A stretch of DNA of 64,000 bases, from positions 1 through 64,000 of the forward strand of contig JAFAAP010000207.1 of NCBI GenBank assembly GCA_023426505.1. The letters are read 5' to 3'. The DNA is from Pseudomonadota bacterium. Lineage in GTDB: Bacteria; Pseudomonadota; Alphaproteobacteria; Rhizobiales; Beijerinckiaceae. Made by a program: the position numbers and the translations under genes. Within the stretch, counting starts at the first letter, position 1. Every line of letters starts with the position of its first letter. Below the pieces are notes generated by a model. The model made no database searches. It was not told the origin of the DNA and saw nothing but the letters and a program-made list of their open reading frames with translations. Positions 27,297 through 41,887 of the stretch are shown here, piece by piece.

Positions 27297-28181
27297 ATGA
27301 CGATCCGCATCGGGGCCAATCCCATCGGCTGGTCCAACGACGACATGCCGGAACTCGGCGGCGAGACCCCGCTCGAGGTCTGCCTCGCCGAGGCCAAGGA
27401 GGCCGGGTTCGAGGGCATGGAGCTGGGCAACAAGTTCCCGCGCGAGCCGGAGGCGCTTAAAAAAGCGCTTGCGCCCTTCGGGATGGCCTGCGTGTCGGGC
27501 TGGTACTCGGCCGAGCTGCTGAAGCGCGATGCGGAGGCCGAAATGAAGGCGCTGCGTCCGCATCTCGACCTGCTCAAGGCGATGGGTTCCAACGTGCTCG
27601 TCTTCGCCGAGACCTCGAACGCCATCCACGGCGACCGCTCGAAGCCGCTGTCGCAGCGCCCCGTGATGAAGAGCGGCGACTGGGCCGAATACGGCCGCCG
27701 CGTCACCCAGGTCGCCGAGCAGACCCTCAAGGAGGGCGTGCGCCTCGTCTATCACCACCACATGGGCACCATCGTGGAATCGCAGGCTGACATCGACGCC
27801 TTCATGAACGCCACGGGCGAGCCCGCGCATCTGCTCCTCGACACGGGCCACGCCACCTGGGGCGGCGCCAACCCGGCGGACCTCGCACGTCGCTACCGCA
27901 ATCGCATCAGCCACGTGCACACCAAGGACGTGCGCAAGGACGTGATGGAGAAGTCGAAGGCCCAAGGGTGGAGCTTCCTCGATTCCGTCATCGAGGGCGT
28001 CTACACCGTGCCGGGCGACGGCATGGTGGATTTCGTCTCCGTGTTCAAGGAACTGCCGGGCTACAGCGGCTGGGTGGTGATCGAGGCCGAGCAGGATCCC
28101 AAGAAGGCCCATCCGCTCACCTATGCCAAGATGGGCTATGCCAACCTCACCCGCTTCCTGAAGGAAGCAGGACTGCGATAA
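27297..28181 (+). CDS. iolE: myo-inosose-2 dehydratase
   Basis: This 294-residue TIM-barrel metalloenzyme dehydrates 2-keto-myo-inositol to the trihydroxycyclohexane dione. Typical features are the start IRIGANPIGWSNDDMPELGG, GVRLVYHHHMGTIVE, the metal-ligand region LLLDTGHATWGG, and ISHVHTKDVR near 205. The ATG at 27297 follows an AAGAGAGAGA purine tract 22 bp after iolD. A longer frame from 27237 overlaps iolD and is not needed. Confidence 0.95.
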   Translation: MTIRIGANPIGWSNDDMPELGGETPLEVCLAEAKEAGFEGMELGNKFPREPEALKKALAPFGMACVSGWYSAELLKRDAEAEMKALRPHLDLLKAMGSNVLVFAETSNAIHGDRSKPLSQRPVMKSGDWAEYGRRVTQVAEQTLKEGVRLVYHHHMGTIVESQADIDAFMNATGEPAHLLLDTGHATWGGANPADLARRYRNRISHVHTKDVRKDVMEKSKAQGWSFLDSVIEGVYTVPGDGMVDFVSVFKELPGYSGWVVIEAEQDPKKAHPLTYAKMGYANLTRFLKEAGLR

Positions 28182-28193
28182 GGAGAGCCGCCG

Positions 28194-28991
28194 ATGTCGA
28201 AACTCCTCGTCAAGCCGTCGAACCCGAATACCGATGGCCGCGTCCATTCCATCACGCCGGCCTCCGCCGGATGGACCTATGTGGGCTTCGAGGTCTACCG
28301 GCTCAAAGCCGGCCGGAGCCTGCGCCAGGAGACGGGCGACCGCGAGGCCTGCATCGTCATGCTGTCCGGCAAGGCCCGCGTGGCGGCGGGGGCCGAGGAT
28401 TTCGGCGTGATCGGCGGGCGCTCCTCACCCTTCGAGCCCGACCCGTGGTCGCTCTATGCGCCGGCACGCTCGAGCTGGTCCCTCAGTGCGGAGACCGATT
28501 GCGAGATCGGCGTCTGTACGGCGCCGGCGGAAGGCAAGCTGCCGGCGCGGGTGATTCGTCCGGACCAGGTGGGACAGGAGACGCGCGGCAAGGGCACGAA
28601 CACGCGCCACGTGCGCAACATCCTGCCCGAGACGGAACCGGCCGAGAGCCTTCTCGTGGTCGAGGTCATCACGCCCTCAGGCCATTGGTCGAGCTATCCG
28701 CCCCACAAGCACGACCGGGACGCCCTGCCGAACGAGTCGCTGCTGGAAGAAACCTACTACCACCGCCTCAATCCGCCCTCGGGCTTCGCGCTGCAGCGGG
28801 TCTATACGGATGACCGCTCTCTCGACGAGACACTGGCCGCGAGCGACGGCGACGTGGTGCTGGTGCCGAAGGGTTATCACCCAGTCGGTGCGCCGCACGG
28901 CTACGAGCTCTACTACCTCAACGTGATGGCGGGACCGAAGCGGATCTGGAAGTTCCACAACGACCCGGCCCACGAGTGGATGGTCGCCTGA
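28194..28991 (+). CDS. iolB: 5-deoxy-glucuronate isomerase
   Basis: This 265-residue bicupin protein isomerises 5-deoxy-glucuronate to 5-dehydro-2-deoxygluconate, the substrate of IolC. The metal-binding second cupin shows SSYPPHKHDRD near residue 165, ETYYHRLNPPSGFALQRVYT, and VPKGYHPVGAPHGYELYYLN near 225. It begins 12 bp after iolE and closes the operon. No iolA (methylmalonate-semialdehyde dehydrogenase) follows, and the next gene is convergent. Confidence 0.95.
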   Translation: MSKLLVKPSNPNTDGRVHSITPASAGWTYVGFEVYRLKAGRSLRQETGDREACIVMLSGKARVAAGAEDFGVIGGRSSPFEPDPWSLYAPARSSWSLSAETDCEIGVCTAPAEGKLPARVIRPDQVGQETRGKGTNTRHVRNILPETEPAESLLVVEVITPSGHWSSYPPHKHDRDALPNESLLEETYYHRLNPPSGFALQRVYTDDRSLDETLAASDGDVVLVPKGYHPVGAPHGYELYYLNVMAGPKRIWKFHNDPAHEWMVA

Positions 28992-29006
28992 GGCCGGTGC
29001 AGCCTC

Positions 29007-29750
29007 CTATTTCGGAGGCAGGACGAGGGCGATGTCGGCCTCCGTCATGATGCGGTATTGCCCGGGCTCCAGATCCTCGGGCAATGCCAGATTCCCGACG
29101 CGGTCGCGGTGCAGCGCCTCGACGTGGTTGCCGACCGCCGCGAACATGCGGCGGACCTGATGGTACCGCCCTTCCGTCAACGTCACGTAGGCGCTCGTGC
29201 TCGACAGCGCCTCCATCCCGACTGGCAGGAGCGGCTTGTCCTCACCCTCCAGCATCAGCGTCCCTGAGGCGAAGATGTCGGCTTCGTTGCCGCTTAAGGG
29301 GCGCGCCACGGTGACGTGGTAGCGCTTCGACACGTTGGCGCGCGGCGAGATGATCCGGTGCAGAAGCGTGCCGTCGTCGGTCATGAGCAGCAGGCCCGAG
29401 GTTTCCTTGTCGAGGCGGCCGATGGTCGAGATCGCCGGGTCGCGCCGCCGCCAGCGCTGCGGCAGCAGATCGTACACGAGGGGCCCGGCCTCCTTGTGCG
29501 AGCACGTCGTGCCAAGCGGCTTGTGCAGCATCAGCGTCAGGCCCGGCGGCGGATCGAGGGGCTTGCCGTTGACGCGCATCCGCTGCGGCAAGTCCGGCGT
29601 CACCTTGATGCGCTGGTCCGCATCCTCGATCGCGGCGCCGTCGAGCGTGATCAGGCCGCCCCAGGCCATCTGCTGCACCTCGCGGCGCGAGCCGTAGCCG
29701 AGATTGGACAGGAGGCGGTCGAGCCGCAGGGTCTGGGAGCCTTTGCTCAT
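29007..29750 (-). CDS. pseudouridine synthase, RsuA/RluB type
   Basis: This 247-residue RNA-modifying enzyme has an N-terminal S4 domain (LRLDRLLSNLGYGSRREVQQ) and a catalytic domain with the Asp motif ISTIGRLDKETSGLLLMTDD near residue 100 and the family ending GRYHQVRRMFAAVGNHVEAL. This layout is that of RsuA (16S rRNA U516) or RluB/E/F relatives, and the exact target cannot be decided. The ATG at 29750 overlaps the stop of the upstream methyltransferase gene (ATGA), so two RNA-modification genes are coupled. The C-terminus overlaps a small GC hairpin (29002-29019). Confidence 0.9.
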   Translation of the reverse strand: MSKGSQTLRLDRLLSNLGYGSRREVQQMAWGGLITLDGAAIEDADQRIKVTPDLPQRMRVNGKPLDPPPGLTLMLHKPLGTTCSHKEAGPLVYDLLPQRWRRRDPAISTIGRLDKETSGLLLMTDDGTLLHRIISPRANVSKRYHVTVARPLSGNEADIFASGTLMLEGEDKPLLPVGMEALSSTSAYVTLTEGRYHQVRRMFAAVGNHVEALHRDRVGNLALPEDLEPGQYRIMTEADIALVLPPK

Positions 29751-30682
29751 TTCTGTGCCTCGTAGATCTTGTAGCCCTCCGCTTCCGCCTTGAGCGCGAC
29801 CCGCTTGAAAGCCGTTCTCAGCACGGCCTCGTAAGGCAGGTGCCGGTTGGCCACGAGCCAGCACAGCCCGCCCGGGCGCAGCGCCTCCGCGGCCTTGCGG
29901 ATGAAGCTCTGGCCGAGACTCTGGTCCTCAGCGCCGCCGTCGTGAAAGGGTGGGTTCATGACCACGAAATCCAAGCGTCCGAGCTGAGCGGCGCTCATGT
30001 TCCGCACATCGCCCCACAGGACGCTCGCGCGCCGATCCTCGACATTGCGCCGGGCCATCTCGACCGCGCGCCCGTCGACATCCACCAGGGTCAGATGCTC
30101 GACCTTCGGAGACGCCAGGATGCCGGTCGCCAGATAGCCGATGCCGCAGCCGAGATCCGCGCCGCGTCCCGCGAGACCCGGAAGATGCCGGGCGAGGAGC
30201 GCGCTGCCCGGATCGATCCGGTTCCAGCTGAACACCCCCGGCTGCGTCCAGAGCCCGAACTCCTGGACGAAGCGCGGCCGGCCCTCATCGAGGGCGGTCT
30301 CGATCCCGGTCAGCACGTCGGGTTTCCCGCAGGTGCAGATGCGGTAGTGCCGCCGCGCATCCTCCGACACGGCGCAGCCGAAGGCCGCGAGCTCCTTGCG
30401 CAGACGCGACCCGCCCTTGTCCTTGGGAGCCAGCACGGTCAGGCCTCCCCCGGGCATGAGAGCCTTCAGGGCAAGGGCCATCGTGTAGCGGCGTTCGATG
30501 GTCCCGGGCGGCGCCAGGACCACCATGTCGGAAAGCGTTGCGTCCCCCTGCGCCTCCAGGCTGGCCGCACCTGGAACGAGAGGGGAGAACTGGATCGCCC
30601 CCTCCGGGATCGCCGCCAGCTCGGCCGGCGGGCTGCCATAAACGCCAAAGGAACCTGTCTCGCGCACGTCGTCCTGATCCAC
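29747..30682 (-). CDS. class I SAM-dependent methyltransferase, RsmC-like
   Basis: This 311-residue protein has the RsmC two-domain arrangement: a degenerate N-terminal half (about 1-140) and a C-terminal Rossmann methyltransferase with motif I GADLGCGIGYLATGIL near 170 and catalytic motif IV FVVMNPPFHDGG near 220. RsmC methylates G1207 of 16S rRNA at N2, and the NPPF motif marks base N-methylation. It overlaps the downstream pseudouridine synthase gene by four bases. Start GTG/ATG choice upstream of MDQDDVRETG was not examined further. Confidence 0.85.
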   Translation of the reverse strand: MDQDDVRETGSFGVYGSPPAELAAIPEGAIQFSPLVPGAASLEAQGDATLSDMVVLAPPGTIERRYTMALALKALMPGGGLTVLAPKDKGGSRLRKELAAFGCAVSEDARRHYRICTCGKPDVLTGIETALDEGRPRFVQEFGLWTQPGVFSWNRIDPGSALLARHLPGLAGRGADLGCGIGYLATGILASPKVEHLTLVDVDGRAVEMARRNVEDRRASVLWGDVRNMSAAQLGRLDFVVMNPPFHDGGAEDQSLGQSFIRKAAEALRPGGLCWLVANRHLPYEAVLRTAFKRVALKAEAEGYKIYEAQK

Positions 30683-30766
30683 CGTGAGTCCCGCGTTCCT
30701 ATACCGATGCGGCCGGGAAAGTAAGCCCGCCTTCCTCGGGCAGGACGGGAGAGACCCGCGTCCCGG

Positions 30767-32823
30767 TCAGGGGGACGCGGGCGCGGCCTGGGGCGCCATG
30801 GACTGGATCTTGTGGGCCAGATCGGCGGCACGGTAGGGCTTGTAGAGGAGGTCGATCTCCTCGATCAGCTCTGCATCCTCCACGTAGCCGGTGGTCAGGA
30901 GCACCCGGACGTCAGGATATTTCTTCCGGATCAGCCCGGCGAGATCGGCGCCGTTCAGCTTGCCGGGCATGCGCACGTCGCTGAGCACGAGCTTGAAGTC
31001 GCAGCTGTTCTTGAGAAGATCCGCGGCCGCATCCGCCGTCTCGGTCTCGGTCACGGTGAATCCGAGCGACTTGAGGGTCGAGACCGCAACCTGCCGCACG
31101 TCGGAATTGTCCTCGACCACGAGAACGGCCTCGCCCCTGCCGAACGCCTCCATGTCGTCCGCCTGGATGTCGCTGCTCCCCGTCGTGACCTCGTGCTGCG
31201 AGCGCGGGAAGAACAGGCGGATGGTCGTGCCCTCGTTCGGGGTGCTGTCGACCTCGATCTGGCCGTTCGACTGCTGCACGAAGCCGTACACCATGCTGAG
31301 GCCGAGGCCCGTCCCCTTGCCGCTCTCCTTGGTGGTGAAGAACGGCTCGAACACGCGCTCGAGAACGTGCGGCGGCATGCCGGTGCCGGTGTCCGCCACG
31401 GAGATGACCACGTAGTCGCCGGTCTGCACCGGCCCGTCGACCGTCCTGTTCTCGAGATGGATCTTGAGCTCGCCGCCGTTCGGCATGGCGTCGCGCGCGT
31501 TCACGGCGAGATTGAGCAGGGCCGCCTCGAGCTGGGCCCGGTCCACATGGATCGGCCAGATCTCGTCGAGTCCCGTCAGCTCGATGCGGATGTTCTCGCC
31601 GAGCGTCCGGTGCATCAGCTCCAGGAGCCCAGACATGACCGCGCCGACGTCGATCGTCGTGGCCTGAAGCGGCTGGCGGCGCGAGAAGGCGAGCAGGCGA
31701 TGGGTCAGGTCCGCGCTGCGCTGCGCGCCCTCCAGGGCCATCTTCACCCGCTTCTGGGCGCGCTCGTTGCCCTTCAGCGACTTCTGAAGCAGGTCGAGAT
31801 TGCCGATCACGACGCTCAGCATGTTGTTGAAGTCGTGCGCGATGCCGCCGGTGAGGCGGCCGACAGCCTCGAGCTTGCTGGCATGGAGCAGGTCCTGCTC
31901 CAGCTGCTTGCGCTCGGTGATGTCGAACCACATCCCGAAGATCTCGCGCGGCTTGTCCTCATCGTCGCGGATCACGACCGTGTGGTCCAGGAAGTGCCTG
32001 TCGCTGCCGTCGGCGCAGCGCCAGCGATACTCCAGGGAGACAGAGCCCAGGTCCTTCAGGTCGCGCAGCTGCGCGAGGACGCGCTCCCGGTCATCCTCGT
32101 GGACGTGGGACGACCAGAAGTCATCGCGCTCCAGGAAGGACTGCCTGTCGAATCCCGTGATCGCCGTGATGCTGTCGTTGGTGAAATGCAGCCGCCGGTG
32201 GTCCTCCTGGAGGGACGCCGTGAACAGGGCGATCGGCAGGGATTTCAGCACGATCGACTGGTGCTCCTCCCGGCGCCGCAGCATCTGCTCGGTCTTGAGC
32301 TTCTCGCTGCGCACCTGGAGGTTCTCCAGCAGGAGTCGGCGCTCCTCCGCGGCCTGACGGCGGATCTCCTCCGTCTTGCGGTGGAGATCCACGAAGATGT
32401 CGACCTTCGACTTCAGGATCAGCGGCTCGATCGGCTTGAACACGTAGTCGACGGCACCGGCGCTGTAGCCGCGGAAGATGTGCAGGTCGTCCTTGTTGAA
32501 GGCGGTCAGGAACAGGATCGGCACCCGCGACGAGCGGGCGCGCGACCGGATCATCCCGGCGACTTCATAGCCGTCGATGCCCGGCATCTGCACGTCGAGC
32601 AGGATCACCGCGAAGTCGTCCTTCAGGACGTGCCGGAGCGCATCCTTGCCGGACTCGGCGGTGACGATCTCGACCTCGGGCGCCTGAAGCATCTCTCGGA
32701 CGGCCAGTAGGTTGCGCGGGTCGTCGTCGACCACGAGGATCTTGGCCGTGACGGGCCGGGGGACCGCATAGGCGGTGTCGCCCTCGGCCCAGAGCGTCGG
32801 GTCGTCTTGGCCGAACGATGTCG

Positions 32824-32827
<4 letters not shown>
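30767..32827 (-). CDS. hybrid histidine kinase with receiver domains at both ends (REC-PAS-HisKA-HATPase-REC)
   Basis: This 686-residue soluble signalling protein has a receiver at about 28-140 ([15 protein letters not shown]; phospho-acceptor in [15 protein letters not shown]), a coiled coil, a PAS domain at about 185-310, and a HisKA domain with [18 protein letters not shown] HATPase with ADTGTGMP and [14 protein letters not shown] follows, then a C-terminal receiver at about 565-680 ([14 protein letters not shown]). No membrane segment is seen. Its ATG overlaps the stop of the giant kinase gene (ATGA), so both are made together. The N-terminal receiver probably takes phosphate from that partner. 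Confidence 0.92.
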
Positions 32828-38619
<5,792 letters not shown>

Positions 38620-38991
38620 GGTCTTCCCGTACCTACGCTCGCATCGCGACGATTGAGGACATTTTTCTTCAGGTCATAGGTCTTTGAAACCCCCGTGTTG
38701 GCAACCGATAAATAAAACCGGCAGCCGGCACTTGATCGGCGTGGTAAATAAGGTTGCGCCAGTCGGAGTCTAGATGACCATCTGTCAGCAACAAGGCTTG
38801 TTGTAATATTATGTCATCGGAGACTTGAAATTCACTGTGTCTACGCTAGGGCCGACCAATGGCCGCCTTGAGCAATGCAGTGACTTCGGATGGATGACCT
38901 GAAAATTCAAATGAATTTCGGTTCGCTCGCCCCGGTCACGCTGCCGCAGAGCCGAACGCCCATAGGAAAAGACGCAGAAAATTCGGAAAAA
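38620..38991. other. AT-richer spacer between giant kinase gene and tRNA-Arg
   Basis: This 372-bp stretch holds the promoter side of the kinase operon (minus strand) and the downstream side of the tRNA gene. It is visibly less GC-rich than the coding flanks. Near 38903-38918 is a short palindrome AAATTC-AAAT-GAATTT. GGGAAGACC before 38619 is the kinase ribosome site. A 65-codon minus frame here overlaps the tRNA and is not credible. Nothing else was identified. Confidence 0.4.
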
Positions 38992-39071
<80 letters not shown>

Positions 39072-39226
39072 AGGTCTTCGACCTGCCTTCTCCCTACCCG
39101 ATTAGCGGCCGGAGGGCAACCTCCCAGAGGGAGACGCTCACCTAGTCGGTCGGGCCGAAAGGATGCCCTTCGAAACGGCTTCCTGAGGTGGCTCCGGGGC
39201 CGGGTCGGCGCCCCAGAGCCATGTCG

Positions 39227-39343
39227 TCAGAGAAGCTTGTCCAGGTTCACGATCAGGTTCACCCAGGCGGACGCGACGCCCGCCGAGGTGACGATGGCAT
39301 TGAACCAGAAGATTACGGTTTCCGAGATGTGAAAGCCGATCAT
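39227..39343 (-). CDS. 38-residue membrane miniprotein
   Basis: The frame encodes [20 protein letters not shown] followed by a second short amphipathic stretch, [18 protein letters not shown]. It is essentially one membrane helix with a C-terminal tail. AGGGGAG lies just upstream of the ATG at 39343, and the gene begins 20 bp after the stop of the TerC-family gene on the same strand. This supports a real, co-transcribed small protein, but no family is known to me. Confidence 0.45.
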   Translation of the reverse strand: MIGFHISETVIFWFNAIVTSAGVASAWVNLIVNLDKLL

Positions 39344-39362
39344 CGCCGTCTCTCCCCTCGCC

Positions 39363-40043
39363 TCATGCCTCGTGGGTCGCGGAGCGCTGCCGCAGCAGAT
39401 AGCCCGCCCCGAGAACCGCTGCCGCCGCCACGACCGCCACCGGAATCTCGGCCCGGTGAGCCAGTTCCTCTCCAAGCCTCCCAACCAGCCAGGGATCGGA
39501 CACGATCATGTCGCCGGCCACCCATCCCAGGAGGGCGGCGCCGGCCCAGATCAGGATGGGAGCCCGGTCCAGCAGCGCCATGATGAGCGCGGCCCCAGCC
39601 ACGATCAGCGGGATCGAGATCGCCAGCCCCAGCACGAGGAGCAGGGTCGAGTCCTTCGCCACCGCCGCGATGGCGAGCACGTTGTCGAGGCTCATGACCG
39701 CATCGGCCACGGCGATCGTCCAGACCGCGTGCCAGAGACGGTCGGTCTGCTTGACCTCTCCTTCCTCGTCGTCGCCCGTAAGGAGCTGGACGGCGATCCA
39801 GAGGAGGAGCAGCCCGCCAATGACCTTGAGGAATGGCGTCGCCAGGAGGGCGGCCACCAGGACCGTGAAGACGATGCGCAGGCCGACCGCGACGCCGGCT
39901 CCGAGGACCATGCCGGTCCGGCGCTTGTCCTGGGGGAGCCCCCTGCACGCGAGGGCGATGACCACAGCGTTGTCGCCGGAGAGGATGACGTTGATCCAGA
40001 TGATCCCGAGGATCTTGATGAGTTGGGGAACGAGAGCTTCCAT
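39363..40043 (-). CDS. TerC family (YjbE-type) integral membrane protein
   Basis: This 226-residue protein has seven predicted helices and the family hallmarks: ILGIIWINVILSGDNAVVIA in helix 1 and WTIAVADAVMSLDNVLAIAA in helix 4, each with an acidic residue in the membrane (SGDNA, SLDNV). TerC proteins are linked to tellurite resistance, manganese efflux and metal loading of exported enzymes. A yybP-ykoY manganese riboswitch is often found upstream of such genes, and none was recognised here. The ATG at 40043 starts directly before helix 1. The longer frame is Arg-rich noise. Confidence 0.88.
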   Translation of the reverse strand: MEALVPQLIKILGIIWINVILSGDNAVVIALACRGLPQDKRRTGMVLGAGVAVGLRIVFTVLVAALLATPFLKVIGGLLLLWIAVQLLTGDDEEGEVKQTDRLWHAVWTIAVADAVMSLDNVLAIAAVAKDSTLLLVLGLAISIPLIVAGAALIMALLDRAPILIWAGAALLGWVAGDMIVSDPWLVGRLGEELAHRAEIPVAVVAAAAVLGAGYLLRQRSATHEA

Positions 40044-40668
40044 GACGATGTTTCGATTGGCGGCCGGTCCGAGCCGCATTCCGGGCAGCCGCATCAAGGG
40101 CGGCTGAGGCATCGGAAGGCTCGACGACGCGGATATGTTCGTGGGACAGGCGAGGCGCGCCACGGCTGACGGTGGCATGGGTCCCGCGGCGCCGCGACGG
40201 CAGCCCGGCCGGGACGATTCAGGCGAGAGGCGGCCCTGTCGCGCGCCGGGCGCCGGAGGCGTTCTGGCGCGGCGGCGCCACGACCCCATGCCAATCCGCC
40301 CGCATATGGACCGCGAGACGGTGCAGCGCCGGGAAAGCGCTCGGCAGTGCGGCATCTCCTGGGTCGCCCCCGACCTGCTCCCATCCGGCCGATCCAGGCT
40401 CCTCGTCGGCCTCTCCCGCATCGGCGCATGGGAGCAGGTCGGCGAGCTGAAGCGGGAACGGCTCCTGCGGATCCGACAGCGTCGCGACCGGCAGCAGCGC
40501 CAGGAGGAGCACTCCCAGGAAGGCCTGAACGAGACCGAGGTAAACGCGCGGGTAGGCCAACGCTCCATCCAGCTGGGCTAGGGGTGCTTGGGGCAAAGAG
40601 AGATCACATCCGTACCGGATCGGGTCCCCAGGGGCAACCTTTCGGGCCCGACGCCCGGGCGCCGGCGG
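40044..40668. other. 625-bp spacer with a tRNA remnant and an unconvincing frame
   Basis: This stretch lies upstream of the TerC-family gene and downstream of a DMT transporter gene. It holds the tRNA-Arg fragment at 40552-40587. A minus-strand frame (40219-40560, from an internal TTG within the tRNA fragment) has a signal-like hydrophobic stretch LVQAFLGVLLLALLPVATL. That frame lacks a ribosome site and a recognisable family, so I do not call it a gene. No riboswitch was recognised. Confidence 0.35.
40552..40587 (-). pseudogene. 5' half of a tRNA-Arg, cut at the anticodon
   Basis: The minus strand reads GCACCCCTAGCCCAGCTGGA and continues through an anticodon 5' stem (GTTGGCCTAC). This is a tRNA-Arg 5' half: acceptor strand, D arm and anticodon strand. 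It differs from the intact tRNA-Arg at 38992-39068 at five of 36 positions, and it fits an Arg(ACG)-type loop (CTAC..) better. After the first anticodon-loop bases similarity stops abruptly, and there is no 3' half. This looks like a scar of integration or rearrangement at a tRNA gene. Confidence 0.65.
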
Positions 40669-41622
40669 TCAGCCCCGTCCTCCCGCTCGCCTCTGCTCCA
40701 TCGCTCGCACCCGCTCGCGATAGGCGGTGTAGAGGCCGCTCGCGGCGATCACGGACGCGCCCAGCGCCGTCCAGACGTCCGGCAGCGATCCGAACGTGAG
40801 ATATCCGAGCACGGTCGCCCAGAGGAGCTGGACGTAGGAGTATGGAGCGATAGCGGACGCATTGGCATAGCGATAGGCCAGGATCACCAGCCAGTGGCCG
40901 GCCGTGGACAGGATGCCGATGCAGAGGCCGAGAGCGATTTCCTGCCCGCTGGGCGTCCTCCAGGCGAACGGCAGGGCGAGGGTCAGCACGGCGAACCCGA
41001 CGAAGGCCGAGTAGACCAGGGTCGTGAGCGGGTGGTCGCCTCCGCTCATCTTGCGCGTGAACACGGCGGCGGCCGCCCAGCTCGTCGCGCCGAGGAGCGG
41101 CAGGAGCGCCGCCGCCTCGAAGGCGCTGGTGCCGGGACGGATGACGATGACGACACCCACGAGGCCCACGAAGGCGGCGCTCCAGCGTCGCCAGCCCACC
41201 GTCTCGCTCAGGAACAGCACCGACAGGGCCATGATCAGGATCGGCGAGATGAAGTAGATCGCCGTCGCGTCAGCGACGGCGAGGTAGGGCAGCCCCGCCG
41301 TGAAGAAGATGGAGGAGCCCACCATCCCGAGGCCCCGCAGCACCTGAAGACCGGGGCGGTGGGAGCGCAGGAGCGAGCCGCCGCCGTTCATCATCAGCAC
41401 GGGAATGACCATGAGGGTGAACGTGGCGTAGCGCAGCCAGGCGACCTCGACCGGCGGAAGCGAGCCCGCCAGCACCTTGGTGATCACGTCCGAGATGGAG
41501 AAGAACACGGTCGACCCGACCATCAACAGCGTCCCGCGGAGCTGGGACTGGAGCGGCAGGGCGTGCGTCTGCGGCCCGGCGGCAGCCGGCGCGGAAGCCT
41601 TCGAGGCAATGGAGCTGGTCAT
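40669..41622 (-). CDS. DMT superfamily (EamA) transporter
   Basis: This 317-residue protein has ten predicted helices in two EamA repeats (about 25-155 and 165-300); examples are LLMVGSTVFFSISDVITKVL, IMALSVLFLSETVGW and YSYVQLLWATVLGYLTFG. It belongs to the RhaT/S-adenosylmethionine-type DMT group and probably exports a small metabolite, with unknown substrate. The ATG at 41622 is chosen because it starts a short tail before helix 1. The upstream extension to 41889 is Arg/Pro-rich without support. It is divergent from the MFS transporter gene and different from the DMT at 7948. Confidence 0.87.
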   Translation of the reverse strand: MTSSIASKASAPAAAGPQTHALPLQSQLRGTLLMVGSTVFFSISDVITKVLAGSLPPVEVAWLRYATFTLMVIPVLMMNGGGSLLRSHRPGLQVLRGLGMVGSSIFFTAGLPYLAVADATAIYFISPILIMALSVLFLSETVGWRRWSAAFVGLVGVVIVIRPGTSAFEAAALLPLLGATSWAAAAVFTRKMSGGDHPLTTLVYSAFVGFAVLTLALPFAWRTPSGQEIALGLCIGILSTAGHWLVILAYRYANASAIAPYSYVQLLWATVLGYLTFGSLPDVWTALGASVIAASGLYTAYRERVRAMEQRRAGGRG

Positions 41623-41887
41623 TATCGATGTCGCGCAAAAAGCAAGCCCGGTCGCCGGGCGAGCGGGCTTGGAGGCAATAGGCCCGGCCATTAAGGGCCC
41701 GTTCGGGCCGGAGGAGAAGCGCAAAGGCGGCACCCGCTCCATGTCTCCAGGGAATGGATCAACCGCCTGGCCCGCCCCGACACGCGTTCCCAACGGCCCC
41801 GATCGCGTTAAAGGTGCGGCACCACCCCGTCTCCACTGACGTGAGCGCATGCGTCGCTCACGGCCCCATCGGAGGACCGCCCGCTCC

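Noticed and set aside
40044..40330. Possible yybP-ykoY manganese riboswitch upstream of the TerC-family gene
   Set aside because: I looked on the minus strand for the GGGGAGUA and UGAG-type core motifs and found neither.
40219..40596. 125-codon minus-strand frame with a signal-like hydrophobic stretch
   Set aside because: It begins inside the tRNA-Arg fragment, lacks a ribosome site and a family, and competing frames on both strands are equally open. Kept only as a note on the spacer.
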